A program made the translations under genes and the position numbers. The notes under the pieces are model-generated. The model was not told the DNA's origin. It saw nothing but the letters and a program-made list of their open reading frames with translations, and searched no databases. From NCBI GenBank assembly GCA_023388835.1, contig JAEWFK010000146.1, positions 1-20,005 of the forward strand: a stretch of 20,005 nucleotides of DNA, written 5' to 3'. Source of the DNA: Pseudomonadota bacterium (GTDB taxonomy: Bacteria; Pseudomonadota; Gammaproteobacteria; Burkholderiales; Burkholderiaceae_B). Position 1 is the first letter of the stretch, and every line of letters starts with the position of its first letter. This document shows positions 7,809 through 15,189 of the stretch, piece by piece.

Positions 7809-8714
7809 TCATGGGCCGGGCTCATCGGGCCAGTCTCCGCCCAGCTTCTGCCTGCAGATGTCCAGCCAGGCGTTCAGCGCATGCGATCGGTGACGGGTAT
7901 TCCAAAGCAGGGCGATTTCCCACTGTACATCGGGCTGGGAAATCGGCTTGTGTACCAAGCCGGCGGTGTTGATGCGTTTCACAAATGGTTCGGGCAACAG
8001 GGCCACGCCCATGCCGGCGCGCGCCATGGCGACTGTCCAGTCCCACTGGCCGCTTTGGGCGGCAATGTGCGGCTCTAAGCCTGCCTTGCCGAACTGCCGC
8101 CGTAGCATACGGGTCAGCGCAAAGTCGTCACTCAACAGCACTAACGGAAGTTGCCCGAGTGCGCGCAGCCCTACGGTGTCGGCGGCACCCTTGAGTACGC
8201 CTTCAGCGGCGATCGCCCATACCCGATGAGACGCCACTCTTGCCACTGCGATTCCGGCCTGGTCCTCGACCGGCAGTACGCTCATGCCCGAGGCCAGCTC
8301 GCCCGACGCTACAAGCTGCTCGACTTCCTGCCCGGTGTGTTCATGCAGCCGCAGCTCAATGCGGGGGTACTTTTCGCGGAACTGCTTGAGCGCTTCCGTG
8401 AACAGTACGTTGATCATGGGCGGCATGCCCAGCGCCAATGTGCCGCGTGCCACGGACTGGGTCTCGCGCACTTCCAGTTCCAGGCGCTGCATAGCCGCAA
8501 GGACTTCACGACCCCGCTCATAGACGACCTTACCGGTGTCGGTGAGCGCCAGACGCCGCGCGTCGCGCAAAAGCAGAGGTTCTCCGATTTCGTCTTCCAG
8601 CTGGCGCAGCATCTTGCTGATGGTGGACTGGGTGACGCCCAGTACGCGGGCCGCTTCGGTAAAGCTTCCCAGCCGGACGGTCTCGGTGAAGTATCGCAGT
8701 GAACGGACATCCAT
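7809..8714 (-). CDS. LysR-family transcriptional regulator
   Basis: The 301-residue protein has an N-terminal winged helix-turn-helix of LysR type (FTEAARVLGVTQSTISKMLR, about residues 18-37) and a C-terminal effector-binding domain of the periplasmic-binding-protein fold. Features such as ALKQFREKYPRIELRLHE and MARAGMGVALLPEPFV are typical. ATG at 8712-8714 is chosen because GAGGA lies about 6 bases before it; an in-frame ATG four codons upstream (8724-8726) has a weaker ribosome binding site. The gene is divergent from the CoA-transferase gene across a 180-base gap, the usual layout of a LysR regulator and its target, so it probably controls that gene and itself. The effector is unknown. 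Confidence 0.92.
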   Translation of the reverse strand: MDVRSLRYFTETVRLGSFTEAARVLGVTQSTISKMLRQLEDEIGEPLLLRDARRLALTDTGKVVYERGREVLAAMQRLELEVRETQSVARGTLALGMPPMINVLFTEALKQFREKYPRIELRLHEHTGQEVEQLVASGELASGMSVLPVEDQAGIAVARVASHRVWAIAAEGVLKGAADTVGLRALGQLPLVLLSDDFALTRMLRRQFGKAGLEPHIAAQSGQWDWTVAMARAGMGVALLPEPFVKRINTAGLVHKPISQPDVQWEIALLWNTRHRSHALNAWLDICRQKLGGDWPDEPGP

Positions 8715-8778
8715 CAGTTTCCTCATGTTTTCTCACGCTTTAACCTAGCGCTTTCTTCGTACTGCTTACACCGCAGAG

Positions 8779-8805
8779 CTCATGAAAATACCGAATGCTC
8801 TCATG
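8779..8805. promoter_or_regulatory. Candidate LysR operator in the divergent gap
   Basis: CTCATG occurs at 8779-8784 and again at 8800-8805, exactly 21 bp apart; CATGA and TCATG also form an inverted pair. Within it, AT-N11-AT (8782-8796) fits the loose T-N11-A LysR box. A third related hexamer, TTCATG, is at 8814-8819. The motif class is degenerate, so this is only a candidate. Confidence 0.3.
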
Positions 8806-8894
8806 GAGTTTTATTCATGCTGGCAATGCTAACCTCGATTCACAAGTCGTTCAAACTTGACGACCAACGTTGAAAGTGCAGAAAGAGAAAGATC

Positions 8895-10403
8895 ATGCAT
8901 AGAGACAGGATTCGCAATGCGGCGCTGGAGCGCCGGATCACGTCGGCGCAGCAAGCGGCCAAGCTGTTTCGCACCGGCATGTCGGTTGGGATGAGCGGCT
9001 TTACCAAAGCTGGTGACTGCAAGGCTTTGCCGGAAGCGCTGGCGCAACGTGCCCGCGAGGACGGCCTGCGTCTGAACCTGATCACGGGAGCCTCGCTTGG
9101 AAACGATAGCGACGGCATGATGGCCGAAGCGGGCCTGATCTCGCGGCGTATGCCTTTCCAGGCCGACACCCGCCTGCGCCGGGAGATCAATGCCGGCCGC
9201 GTGATGTTCACTGACCAGCATTTGTCGGAAACGGTGGAACAGCTTCGCTGCGGCAGCCTGCCGGCGGTCGACATCGCCATCGTCGAAGCAGCGGCCATAC
9301 GCGAAGACGGTAGCATCGTGCCCACGACATCAGTCGGAAACACGGCCAGCTTCATCCAGCAGGCCCGTCAGGTCATTGTCGAACTGAACCTCGCCATGCC
9401 GCTCTCGCTGGAAGGCCTGCACGATATTCATATACCTGGCGAGCGGCCCAACCGGCAGCCTATTCCACTCACCTCCGTGTCGCAACGCATCGGGAGCCCG
9501 TCCATTTCTGTGGATCCCGACCGGATTGTCGCCATCGTCATCACCGACAGCATGGACTGCCCCTCCGCGAACCTGCCGCCTGACGCCGAGACTCAGGCCA
9601 TTGCGCGTCACGTGGTGAACTTCTTTTCGAGCGAAGTTGCGGCCGGGCGCCTGACGCCCGCGCTGCTTCCTCTACAGGCGGGGATCGGCACCATTGCGAA
9701 TGCCGTGCTGCACGGGCTGCTTGAATCATCCTTCAGCGGCATGACCATGTATTCGGAAGTCCTTCAGGACAGTTCCTTCGAGCTGCTTGATTCTGGGCAG
9801 TTCAGCTTTGCGTCGGCTTCATCCATCACCTTGTCGGCGGAGATGAACCAGAAGTTTCTGGACAACATCCATCGCTATGCCTCGCGCTTGGTGCTGCGGC
9901 CTCAGGAAATCAGCAATCACCCCGAGATCGTGCGCCGCCTGGGCATCATTGCCATCAATACGGCGCTCGAGCTTGACCTGTACGGGAACGTGAACTCCAC
10001 GCATGTGGGCGGCACTCACATGATGAACGGTATTGGCGGATCGGGCGACTTCGCCCGCAACGCGCATCTGTCCCTCTTCGTGACTAAATCGGTGGCCAAG
10101 AACGGCGCCATCTCCAGCGTGGTGCCCATGGTGACGCACGTCGACCATACCGAGCACGATGTGGACGTCGTGGCGACGGAGTGGGGGCTGGCTGACCTGC
10201 GCGGACTGGCGCCGCGAGAACGCGCCGCGCTCATCATCGAGCGTTGTGTTCACCCCGATTACCGCGAGATGCTGCACAGCTATCACACGCGCGCCTGTGC
10301 AGCGGGCGGCCATACGCCGCATCTGCTTGCGGAGGCCTTCTCCTGGCATCAGCGCTATGGTGCGACCGGCTCCATGCTTGAGAAGCTGGCCGAGACGGCG
10401 TGA
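8895..10403 (+). CDS. Acetyl-CoA hydrolase/CoA-transferase (succinyl-CoA:acetate type)
   Basis: The 502-residue protein matches class I CoA-transferases of the Cat1/AarC/ScpC group in length and motifs. These include GIGTIANAVLHGL (263-275), the segment MYSEVLQDS containing the probable catalytic Glu288 that forms the CoA thioester, and the glycine-rich GGTHMMNGIGGSGDFARN (372-389) that lines the active site. Such enzymes move CoA between succinyl-CoA and acetate or propionate; some members instead hydrolyse acyl-CoA. The exact substrate cannot be fixed from sequence. ATG 8895 is preceded by the purine-rich GAAAGAGAAAG. It is divergent from a LysR regulator and ends in a hairpin cluster, so it appears to be a single-gene transcription unit. 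Confidence 0.9.
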   Translation: MHRDRIRNAALERRITSAQQAAKLFRTGMSVGMSGFTKAGDCKALPEALAQRAREDGLRLNLITGASLGNDSDGMMAEAGLISRRMPFQADTRLRREINAGRVMFTDQHLSETVEQLRCGSLPAVDIAIVEAAAIREDGSIVPTTSVGNTASFIQQARQVIVELNLAMPLSLEGLHDIHIPGERPNRQPIPLTSVSQRIGSPSISVDPDRIVAIVITDSMDCPSANLPPDAETQAIARHVVNFFSSEVAAGRLTPALLPLQAGIGTIANAVLHGLLESSFSGMTMYSEVLQDSSFELLDSGQFSFASASSITLSAEMNQKFLDNIHRYASRLVLRPQEISNHPEIVRRLGIIAINTALELDLYGNVNSTHVGGTHMMNGIGGSGDFARNAHLSLFVTKSVAKNGAISSVVPMVTHVDHTEHDVDVVATEWGLADLRGLAPRERAALIIERCVHPDYREMLHSYHTRACAAGGHTPHLLAEAFSWHQRYGATGSMLEKLAETA

Positions 10404-10446
10404 ATGCCCGCTGTTCCAGCGTTGACCCGCCCCCACTCAAGGCGGT

Positions 10447-10464
10447 GGAGCGCTTTCACGCTCC
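10447..10464 (+). other. Stem-loop 1 downstream of the CoA-transferase gene
   Basis: GGAGCG (10447-10452) and CGCTCC (10459-10464) form a 6-bp stem with a CTTTCA loop. It is the first of three consecutive hairpins after the stop codon. Confidence 0.4.
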
Positions 10465-10482
10465 GTCGCATGAATATCTGAT

Positions 10483-10501
10483 TACCCGGCGCCGCCGGGT
10501 A
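10483..10501 (+). other. Stem-loop 2 downstream of the CoA-transferase gene
   Basis: TACCCGGC (10483-10490) pairs perfectly with GCCGGGTA (10494-10501) around a 3-base loop. No T-run follows. It may be a 3'-end stabilising structure or a decayed terminator. Confidence 0.5.
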
Positions 10502-10512
10502 CCGATCTTGCA

Positions 10513-10537
10513 GGCCCGCGTCGCGGGCCTTTTATTT
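10513..10537 (+). terminator. Rho-independent terminator of the CoA-transferase gene
   Basis: GGCCCGC (10513-10519) pairs with GCGGGCC (10523-10529) across a 3-base loop and is followed by TTTTATTT. It separates the CoA-transferase unit from the AsmA-family gene. Confidence 0.88.
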
Positions 10538-10582
10538 GCTTGATTGGGTGGGAGAGAGATTCTTCTATTCTGGAGATCATAG

Positions 10583-12853
10583 ATGGGGCGAGCAGCGCGA
10601 ATTTCCTTGTGGGTGGTGGCGGGGCTGGTTGGCCTGGTGCTTCTTCTCGTCATCATCGTGGCCGTGTTCGACTGGAATCGTTTGCGGCCCTTCGTGGAAG
10701 AGAAAGCATCCGAGGCCGTGCAACGTCCCGTCTCGATCGAGGGCGATCTCGATGTCGATTGGCAATGGCGCGACGGCTGGGTGCCTTGGCCGCACATTAC
10801 GGTGAACGATATCGTCGCCGGGGACCCGGAAGGCTTCAAGGGTGGCGAAGAGGGCATGGCGCATATCCAACGCCTGGCGCTGGACATCAATCCCCTGCCT
10901 CTGCTCAGCCGCCATGTCGAGATTCCACGCCTGGAGATCGGCGACAGCCGCATTACCCTGCAACGTAATGCCGAGGGCGACACAAACTGGGTGTATGAGC
11001 GCAAGCAGGCACGCGAGGATGACGGTCCAGGCTGGACCGTCGACCTTCAAAGCATCGCCTTGCGGCGTGTTGACGTGCAGGTGACCGACGAGATGCGCAA
11101 GCTCGACATGCGCACGCGATTCAACAGCCTGGATACCGACGCCCAAGGCGGCTACGGAATGGACTGGGAATCGTCCGGCACCTTCAATGATGCCGAGGTC
11201 GCCGGCGGCGGAAAGGTGGGTGGATTGCTGTCGCTGCAAGAAGGCAGCGAACCTTTCCCGCTCCAGGGTGAGGTCAGTTTCGGCGAGACGCGTATTGCCG
11301 TGGAAGGCTCCATGACCGCTCCCAAAGGCCTGGCTTCGCTCGACGTCAGGCTCAAACTGGCCGGTTCCAGCCTGTCCGATCTGAATGCGCTGTTCGGAAT
11401 GGCGTTGCCGACGACGCCACCCTATAGCACCGAAGGGCGTCTCTTGGCCATGCTCGAAGGCGAAGAAGACACCTGGCGCTACGAGAACTTCAAGGGCCTG
11501 GTCGGAGAGAGTGACCTGCGCGGTACGCTGGAGTATCAACTACTCGAACCCCGGCCCCGGCTCCAAGGAGAGGTGGAATCAGATCTGCTTCGTTTTCGCG
11601 ATCTGGGGCCATTGATCGGTTCCGACACGAGTGAAGTGACCCCCGAAGAGGTGCAGAAGAAACAGGAAGAAAAGCAGGCCTCAGAAGAAAAACCGGCGCC
11701 GGATGCCGCACACTCTTCGGACGAAAAGCAGGAGCGAGAGAAGCAGGAGCAAGAGAAGCAGCAAGAGAAGCAGCAAGAGAAGCAGGAAGAGAAGCGGGAA
11801 GAGGAGCGGGAAGAGGAGCGGGAAGAGGAGCCGGCAAAGAAGCCGAAGGAAGAGAAGCCCGAGCGCAAGCAGCCCGCCGGGAAAGCTTTGCCCGTCGCAC
11901 ACATCGGCAGTGAAACCTGGGCGCTGATGGACGCTGATGTCCGATTCAAGGGGAAGCGTATCGTTCAGAACGAGAATCTACCGCTGGACCATGTCGAGGC
12001 GTATGTGAAGCTTCAGGATAGCGTGCTGTCATTCGAGCCTCTGAATTTCGGCGTTGCCGGCGGCACTTTGTCCAACACCATCAAAGTGGACGGCAAGGGA
12101 GAGGTGCTGCATGCAGACATGGTGACGGCTGCGCGTGGTCTGCAGCTCAAGCAGCTCTTCCCCGGGGCAGAGTCCATGAACGCCAGTTTCGGCAAGCTCT
12201 ACGGGGACGCGCGGTTGCGCGGCAGTGGCGATTCGATCGCCGGCCTGCTTGGATCCTCCAATGGAGAATTGAGCCTAGGAGTGAGCAGGGGGACCATCAG
12301 TCGCTTCCTGATAGAAGCGGCCGGCCTGAACGTTGCGAACGTCATCTTCGTCAAGCTCTTCGGCGATGAGCAGGTCATGCTGGAATGTATGGTGGCCGAT
12401 TTCTCCGTAAAGAACGGCTTGATGCAGACTCGCAGCTTCGTCCTGGAGACCGAAGACGCGGTCGTGACGATGGAGGGCGGCATCAGTCTGAGGAACGAGA
12501 CTCTGGATCTCGACATACGGCCGCAGAACAAGACTTTGCGAATATTCACTCTGCGCTCGCCCCTTTACGCCAAGGGAACCTTCAAGAATCCCGACGTCGG
12601 TGTCCAAGCGGGTCCCATCGCTGCGCGGGCCGGGGCGGCGGTGGTACTGGGCGTAGTAGCCACTCCTTTGGCTGCGCTTGTACCGCTGCTTAACGTCGGA
12701 ACCGACGATGAAGGATGCTCCTCGCTGCGCGGAGACGGCGGCAAGGACGGCGCCAAAGACAACGGGAAGAAGCCCAAGGCCCCCGACGCCTCCAAGCAAA
12801 AACCCGACGCAGAAAAAGAAGACCCCTACACCCCCAAAGACCCGGGTGGATGA
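10583..12853 (+). CDS. AsmA-family envelope protein with a charged low-complexity insertion
   Basis: The 756-residue protein begins with one strong membrane helix (about residues 7-28), followed by the AsmA-type start of the periplasmic part (FDWNRLRPFVEEKASEAVQRPVSIEG split over residues 29-54). Further repeated beta-rich segments and a C-terminal AsmA-like domain follow (NVANVIFVKLFG, then LRIFTLRSPLYAKGTFKNPDVG). AsmA/YhjG-type proteins are anchored in the inner membrane and are linked to outer-membrane lipid homeostasis; the exact role here is inferred. Two features are odd: a Glu/Lys/Gln-rich stretch at about residues 353-432, encoded partly by 12-bp tandem repeats, and a lysine-rich hydrophilic tail of about 40 residues. 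ATG 10583 has GGAG at 7-base spacing. Its own promoter likely lies after the terminator at 10537. Confidence 0.88.
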   Translation: MGRAARISLWVVAGLVGLVLLLVIIVAVFDWNRLRPFVEEKASEAVQRPVSIEGDLDVDWQWRDGWVPWPHITVNDIVAGDPEGFKGGEEGMAHIQRLALDINPLPLLSRHVEIPRLEIGDSRITLQRNAEGDTNWVYERKQAREDDGPGWTVDLQSIALRRVDVQVTDEMRKLDMRTRFNSLDTDAQGGYGMDWESSGTFNDAEVAGGGKVGGLLSLQEGSEPFPLQGEVSFGETRIAVEGSMTAPKGLASLDVRLKLAGSSLSDLNALFGMALPTTPPYSTEGRLLAMLEGEEDTWRYENFKGLVGESDLRGTLEYQLLEPRPRLQGEVESDLLRFRDLGPLIGSDTSEVTPEEVQKKQEEKQASEEKPAPDAAHSSDEKQEREKQEQEKQQEKQQEKQEEKREEEREEEREEEPAKKPKEEKPERKQPAGKALPVAHIGSETWALMDADVRFKGKRIVQNENLPLDHVEAYVKLQDSVLSFEPLNFGVAGGTLSNTIKVDGKGEVLHADMVTAARGLQLKQLFPGAESMNASFGKLYGDARLRGSGDSIAGLLGSSNGELSLGVSRGTISRFLIEAAGLNVANVIFVKLFGDEQVMLECMVADFSVKNGLMQTRSFVLETEDAVVTMEGGISLRNETLDLDIRPQNKTLRIFTLRSPLYAKGTFKNPDVGVQAGPIAARAGAAVVLGVVATPLAALVPLLNVGTDDEGCSSLRGDGGKDGAKDNGKKPKAPDASKQKPDAEKEDPYTPKDPGG
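11753..11836 (+). repeat. In-frame 12-bp tandem repeat inside the AsmA-family gene
   Basis: Seven consecutive 12-bp units start at 11753, 11765, 11777, 11789, 11801, 11813 and 11825, drifting from GAGAAGCAGCAA to GAGGAGCGGGAA. Two 12-15 bp relatives precede them from about 11726. They encode EKQQ, EKQQ, EKQE, EKRE, EERE, EERE, EEPA (residues 391-418). Gain or loss of units would keep the frame. Confidence 0.88.
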
Positions 12854-12856
12854 GTT

Positions 12857-12880
12857 GGGAGCGGCTTGCAAGCCGCGATG
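12857..12880. repeat. REP-like palindrome between convergent genes
   Basis: The core GCGGCTTGCAAGCCGC (12861-12876) is a perfect 16-bp palindrome. With its flanks (GGGA before, GATG after) it resembles the GGGAGCGG-CTTG-CCGCGAT type of repetitive extragenic palindrome known from Pseudomonas and relatives. It lies in the 37-base gap between the convergent AsmA-family and MgtC genes and could also act as a bidirectional transcript end. Only one copy is in the window, so repeat status is inferred. Confidence 0.5.
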
Positions 12881-12890
12881 TGGGGAGCTG

Positions 12891-13388
12891 CTACTCGTCC
12901 ACTGACTTGCCCTTCTGCTTGGGATCCACATGCGCTTCCACGCGCGCCATGACCACGAGTATGAAAAGCGCGGCCAGGGTGCCGATGATGGCGGTCATCT
13001 CGCGGCCCATGCCCGCCGAAATGCCGACCGCCGCCGCCACCCAGATACTGGCCGCGGTCGTCAGCCCTTTGATGTCGCCGAACTTGTCCTGTTTCAGAAT
13101 CGCGCCTGCACCCAGAAAGCCGATGCCCGCAATGATGCCTTGCAACACCCGGCTGGCATCGGCGACTTCCATGCCGCTGCGCAGGGGAACCAGTATGAAC
13201 AATGCTGCGCCTAAAGACACCATCATGTGGGTGCGCAGGCCGGCCGCCTTGCCACGGCGCTCGCGATCGTAGCCAATAAGCCCACCCAGCACGGTGGCGA
13301 CAGCCAGGCGGATGCAGATGACGGTGGCCTCCGCGAGATCGGGAACGTCTGAGAATTCCTGCGTAATGATCGACCAGATACTTGGCAT
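12891..13388 (-). CDS. MgtC/SapB-family inner-membrane protein
   Basis: The 165-residue protein has the MgtC hallmark pattern: a first helix with RLAVATVLGGLIGYDRER, the cytoplasmic segment RGKAAGLRTHMMV, and GIIAGIGFLGAGAIL. There are about five membrane helices in total. MgtC-family proteins are linked to growth at low magnesium and, in some pathogens, to survival in macrophages through control of the F-type ATP synthase; small family members like this one lack the C-terminal ACT-like domain of Salmonella MgtC and their role is less certain. No clear ribosome binding site precedes the ATG at 13386-13388. It is divergent from the small Pmp3-like gene across 72 bases and convergent with the AsmA-family gene. 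Confidence 0.9.
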   Translation of the reverse strand: MPSIWSIITQEFSDVPDLAEATVICIRLAVATVLGGLIGYDRERRGKAAGLRTHMMVSLGAALFILVPLRSGMEVADASRVLQGIIAGIGFLGAGAILKQDKFGDIKGLTTAASIWVAAAVGISAGMGREMTAIIGTLAALFILVVMARVEAHVDPKQKGKSVDE

Positions 13389-13425
13389 ATTGGCATTCGC
13401 GAAAGAAGAAGGAGGGTGCCCGGGT

Positions 13426-13431
13426 TAGAAT
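13426..13431 (+). promoter_or_regulatory. Putative -10 element (TAGAAT) of the Pmp3-like/ABC operon
   Basis: TAGAAT matches the -10 consensus at five of six positions. It would start a transcript near 13438, about 23 bases before ATG 13461. No good -35 is visible, so confidence is low. Confidence 0.3.
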
Positions 13432-13460
13432 ATCGGACTTCTCTTATTTCATATACGACC

Positions 13461-13652
13461 ATGCGACTGCTGATCGCCATTTTGTTGCCGTGGCTCACCT
13501 TTTTCACCATCGGCCGTCCGGTCGCAGGCATCGTCTGTCTGGCGTTGCAGCTGACCTTGATCGGCTGGCTGCCTGCGGCGTTGTGGGCAGTCTACGCTTT
13601 GGGGCAGTACAAGACCGACAAAAAGATCGAGAAGGTCCTGCAACAGAAATAG
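13461..13652 (+). CDS. Small membrane protein, YqaE/Pmp3-like
   Basis: The 63-residue protein starts MRLLIAILLPWLTFF, has two hydrophobic helices (about residues 2-17 and 20-47), and ends in a lysine-rich tail. The pattern resembles the YqaE/Pmp3 family of tiny membrane proteins, which in yeast and plants affect membrane potential and salt tolerance; the bacterial role is poorly known. ATG 13461 is chosen because the family signature begins there; an in-frame GTG at 13416 directly touches AGGAGG and so is a poor start. No ribosome binding site precedes 13461. The stop is one base before the start of the ABC ATPase gene, so the two are probably co-transcribed and translationally coupled. Confidence 0.7.
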   Translation: MRLLIAILLPWLTFFTIGRPVAGIVCLALQLTLIGWLPAALWAVYALGQYKTDKKIEKVLQQK

Positions 13653-13653
13653 C

Positions 13654-15189
13654 ATGGAATCCCCTGCGACGCCTCCACGCCTTGCTCTGAAGGAAATCAC
13701 GAAGCAATATCCTTCAGTCGTAGCCAATGACCGGGTCGATCTCACGGTTCTTCCCGGTGAAATCCACGCCATTCTTGGCGAGAACGGCGCCGGCAAATCC
13801 ACCCTGATGAAGATCATTTATGGGGTGACACGCCCGGATGCCGGCCGTATCGTCTGGGACGGCCAGGACGTTCACATCACCAGTCCGGCGTCGGCGCGGC
13901 AACTCGGCGTCGGCATGGTGTTCCAGCACTTTTCCCTGTTCGACACGCTGACGGTCGCAGAGAACATTTCCCTGGGGCTGCCCGGCCGGCACCGCATGGC
14001 CGAGCTCGAACAACGCATAGAGGAGAAAGCCGCTCAGTACGGTCTGCACCTGGAGCCTCAGCGCCACGTCCACACGCTTTCCGTAGGCGAGTGCCAGCGC
14101 GTGGAGATCGTGCGGGCCCTGCTGGGCGAGCCCAAACTGCTCATTCTCGATGAGCCGACTTCCGTGCTGACGCCCCAGGCTGTCCAGTCATTGTTCGAGA
14201 CATTGCGTCAGTTGGCTTCCGAAGGCTGCAGCATCCTGTACATCAGCCACAAGCTCGATGAGATCCGCGAGCTCTGCCACCGTTGCACCGTGATGCGGGG
14301 CGGCCGGGTCACGGGCGTGTGCGACCCGCGCGAAGAAACCGACGCCAGTCTTTCGCGCATGATGATAGGCAGCGAACCGCCGAAACTTCGGCATGACGAC
14401 CGGCCGGCGGGGCAGGTCATCCTGTCTGTGCGCGGCCTGACGCTTTCCCGCGCGCATCCTTTCGCCACGCCGCTCGACGACATCCGCTTCGACCTGCGCG
14501 AGGGAGAAATCCTCGGCGTGGCAGGTGTGTCCGGCAATGGTCAGCAGGAGCTGCTTTCTGCGCTGGCGGGAGAAGACCCCCGTGTTCCGCGCGACGTTCT
14601 CGTGTTCGATGGCCGGTCCATCGGCCATACATCCGCCGCCTGGCGTCGTTCCCACGGACTTGGCTTCGTGCCGGAGGAGCGGCTGGGCCGCGGCGCCGTC
14701 CCCGATCTTTCCCTTGCACAGAACATGCTGTTGTCTCATCAGAACAGGCAGACCGTGAAGCGCGGCTTTGTGCGCCGCCCAGTGCTGCGCTCCCTGGCGG
14801 GCGGCATCATTGATCGCTTTCGTGTGAAGGCGCATGGCCCTCAGGCGGCGGCGGCCAGCCTTTCGGGCGGCAACCTTCAAAAATACATCATCGGCCGCGA
14901 AGTCACCCGGCGTCCGCGGGTCCTATTGGTGGCGCAACCCACATGGGGGGTGGACGTTGGCGCGGCAGCTCAGATCCGTGCCGAGCTTCTTTCTTTGCGC
15001 GACGCCGGCTGTGCGGTGTTGGTGATCTCCGAAGAACTGGATGAACTCTTCGAAATTTCGGACCGTCTCCTGGTGATGGCCAAGGGCCGCGTCTCGCCGG
15101 CGCTTGCCACGCGCGATGCCTCGCTCGATCTCATCGGCCGCTGGATGAGCGGGCTCTGGAATACGGAGGCCGCGCATGTTGACGCTTGA
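13654..15189 (+). CDS. BMP-family (purine/nucleoside-type) ABC transporter, duplicated ATPase
   Basis: The 511-residue protein contains two ABC domains. The first is complete: Walker A GENGAGKST (42-50), Q-loop VFQH (89-92), signature LSVGE (142-146), Walker B LLILDEP (162-168), and H-loop YISHK (196-200). The second is degenerate: its P-loop position reads GVSGNGQQE (291-299) without the lysine, the signature is LSGGN (403-407), and the Walker B region is VLLVAQPTWGVD with Ala-Gln in place of Asp-Glu. This asymmetry is normal for importers of the RbsA/NupA/YufO type. It energises uptake by the two following permeases. It starts one base after the Pmp3-like gene and overlaps the next gene by 14 bases. 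No ribosome binding site is obvious, consistent with translational coupling. Confidence 0.94.
   Translation: MESPATPPRLALKEITKQYPSVVANDRVDLTVLPGEIHAILGENGAGKSTLMKIIYGVTRPDAGRIVWDGQDVHITSPASARQLGVGMVFQHFSLFDTLTVAENISLGLPGRHRMAELEQRIEEKAAQYGLHLEPQRHVHTLSVGECQRVEIVRALLGEPKLLILDEPTSVLTPQAVQSLFETLRQLASEGCSILYISHKLDEIRELCHRCTVMRGGRVTGVCDPREETDASLSRMMIGSEPPKLRHDDRPAGQVILSVRGLTLSRAHPFATPLDDIRFDLREGEILGVAGVSGNGQQELLSALAGEDPRVPRDVLVFDGRSIGHTSAAWRRSHGLGFVPEERLGRGAVPDLSLAQNMLLSHQNRQTVKRGFVRRPVLRSLAGGIIDRFRVKAHGPQAAAASLSGGNLQKYIIGREVTRRPRVLLVAQPTWGVDVGAAAQIRAELLSLRDAGCAVLVISEELDELFEISDRLLVMAKGRVSPALATRDASLDLIGRWMSGLWNTEAAHVDA

Noticed and set aside
7556..8078. Periodic peptides read from the 15-bp repeat on both strands
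   Set aside because: A 15-bp period gives repeated peptides in every frame. These frames run into ahpF or the LysR gene antisense and lack start signals.
11681..11902. Leucine-run membrane protein on the minus strand
   Set aside because: The poly-Leu frame is the antisense reading of the Glu/Lys/Gln repeat in the AsmA-family gene, not a real hydrophobic protein.
14518..14960. Inactivating mutations in the second ABC domain of the importer ATPase
   Set aside because: A degenerate second P-loop and Walker B are usual in BMP and sugar importer double ATPases, so this is not a pseudogene sign.
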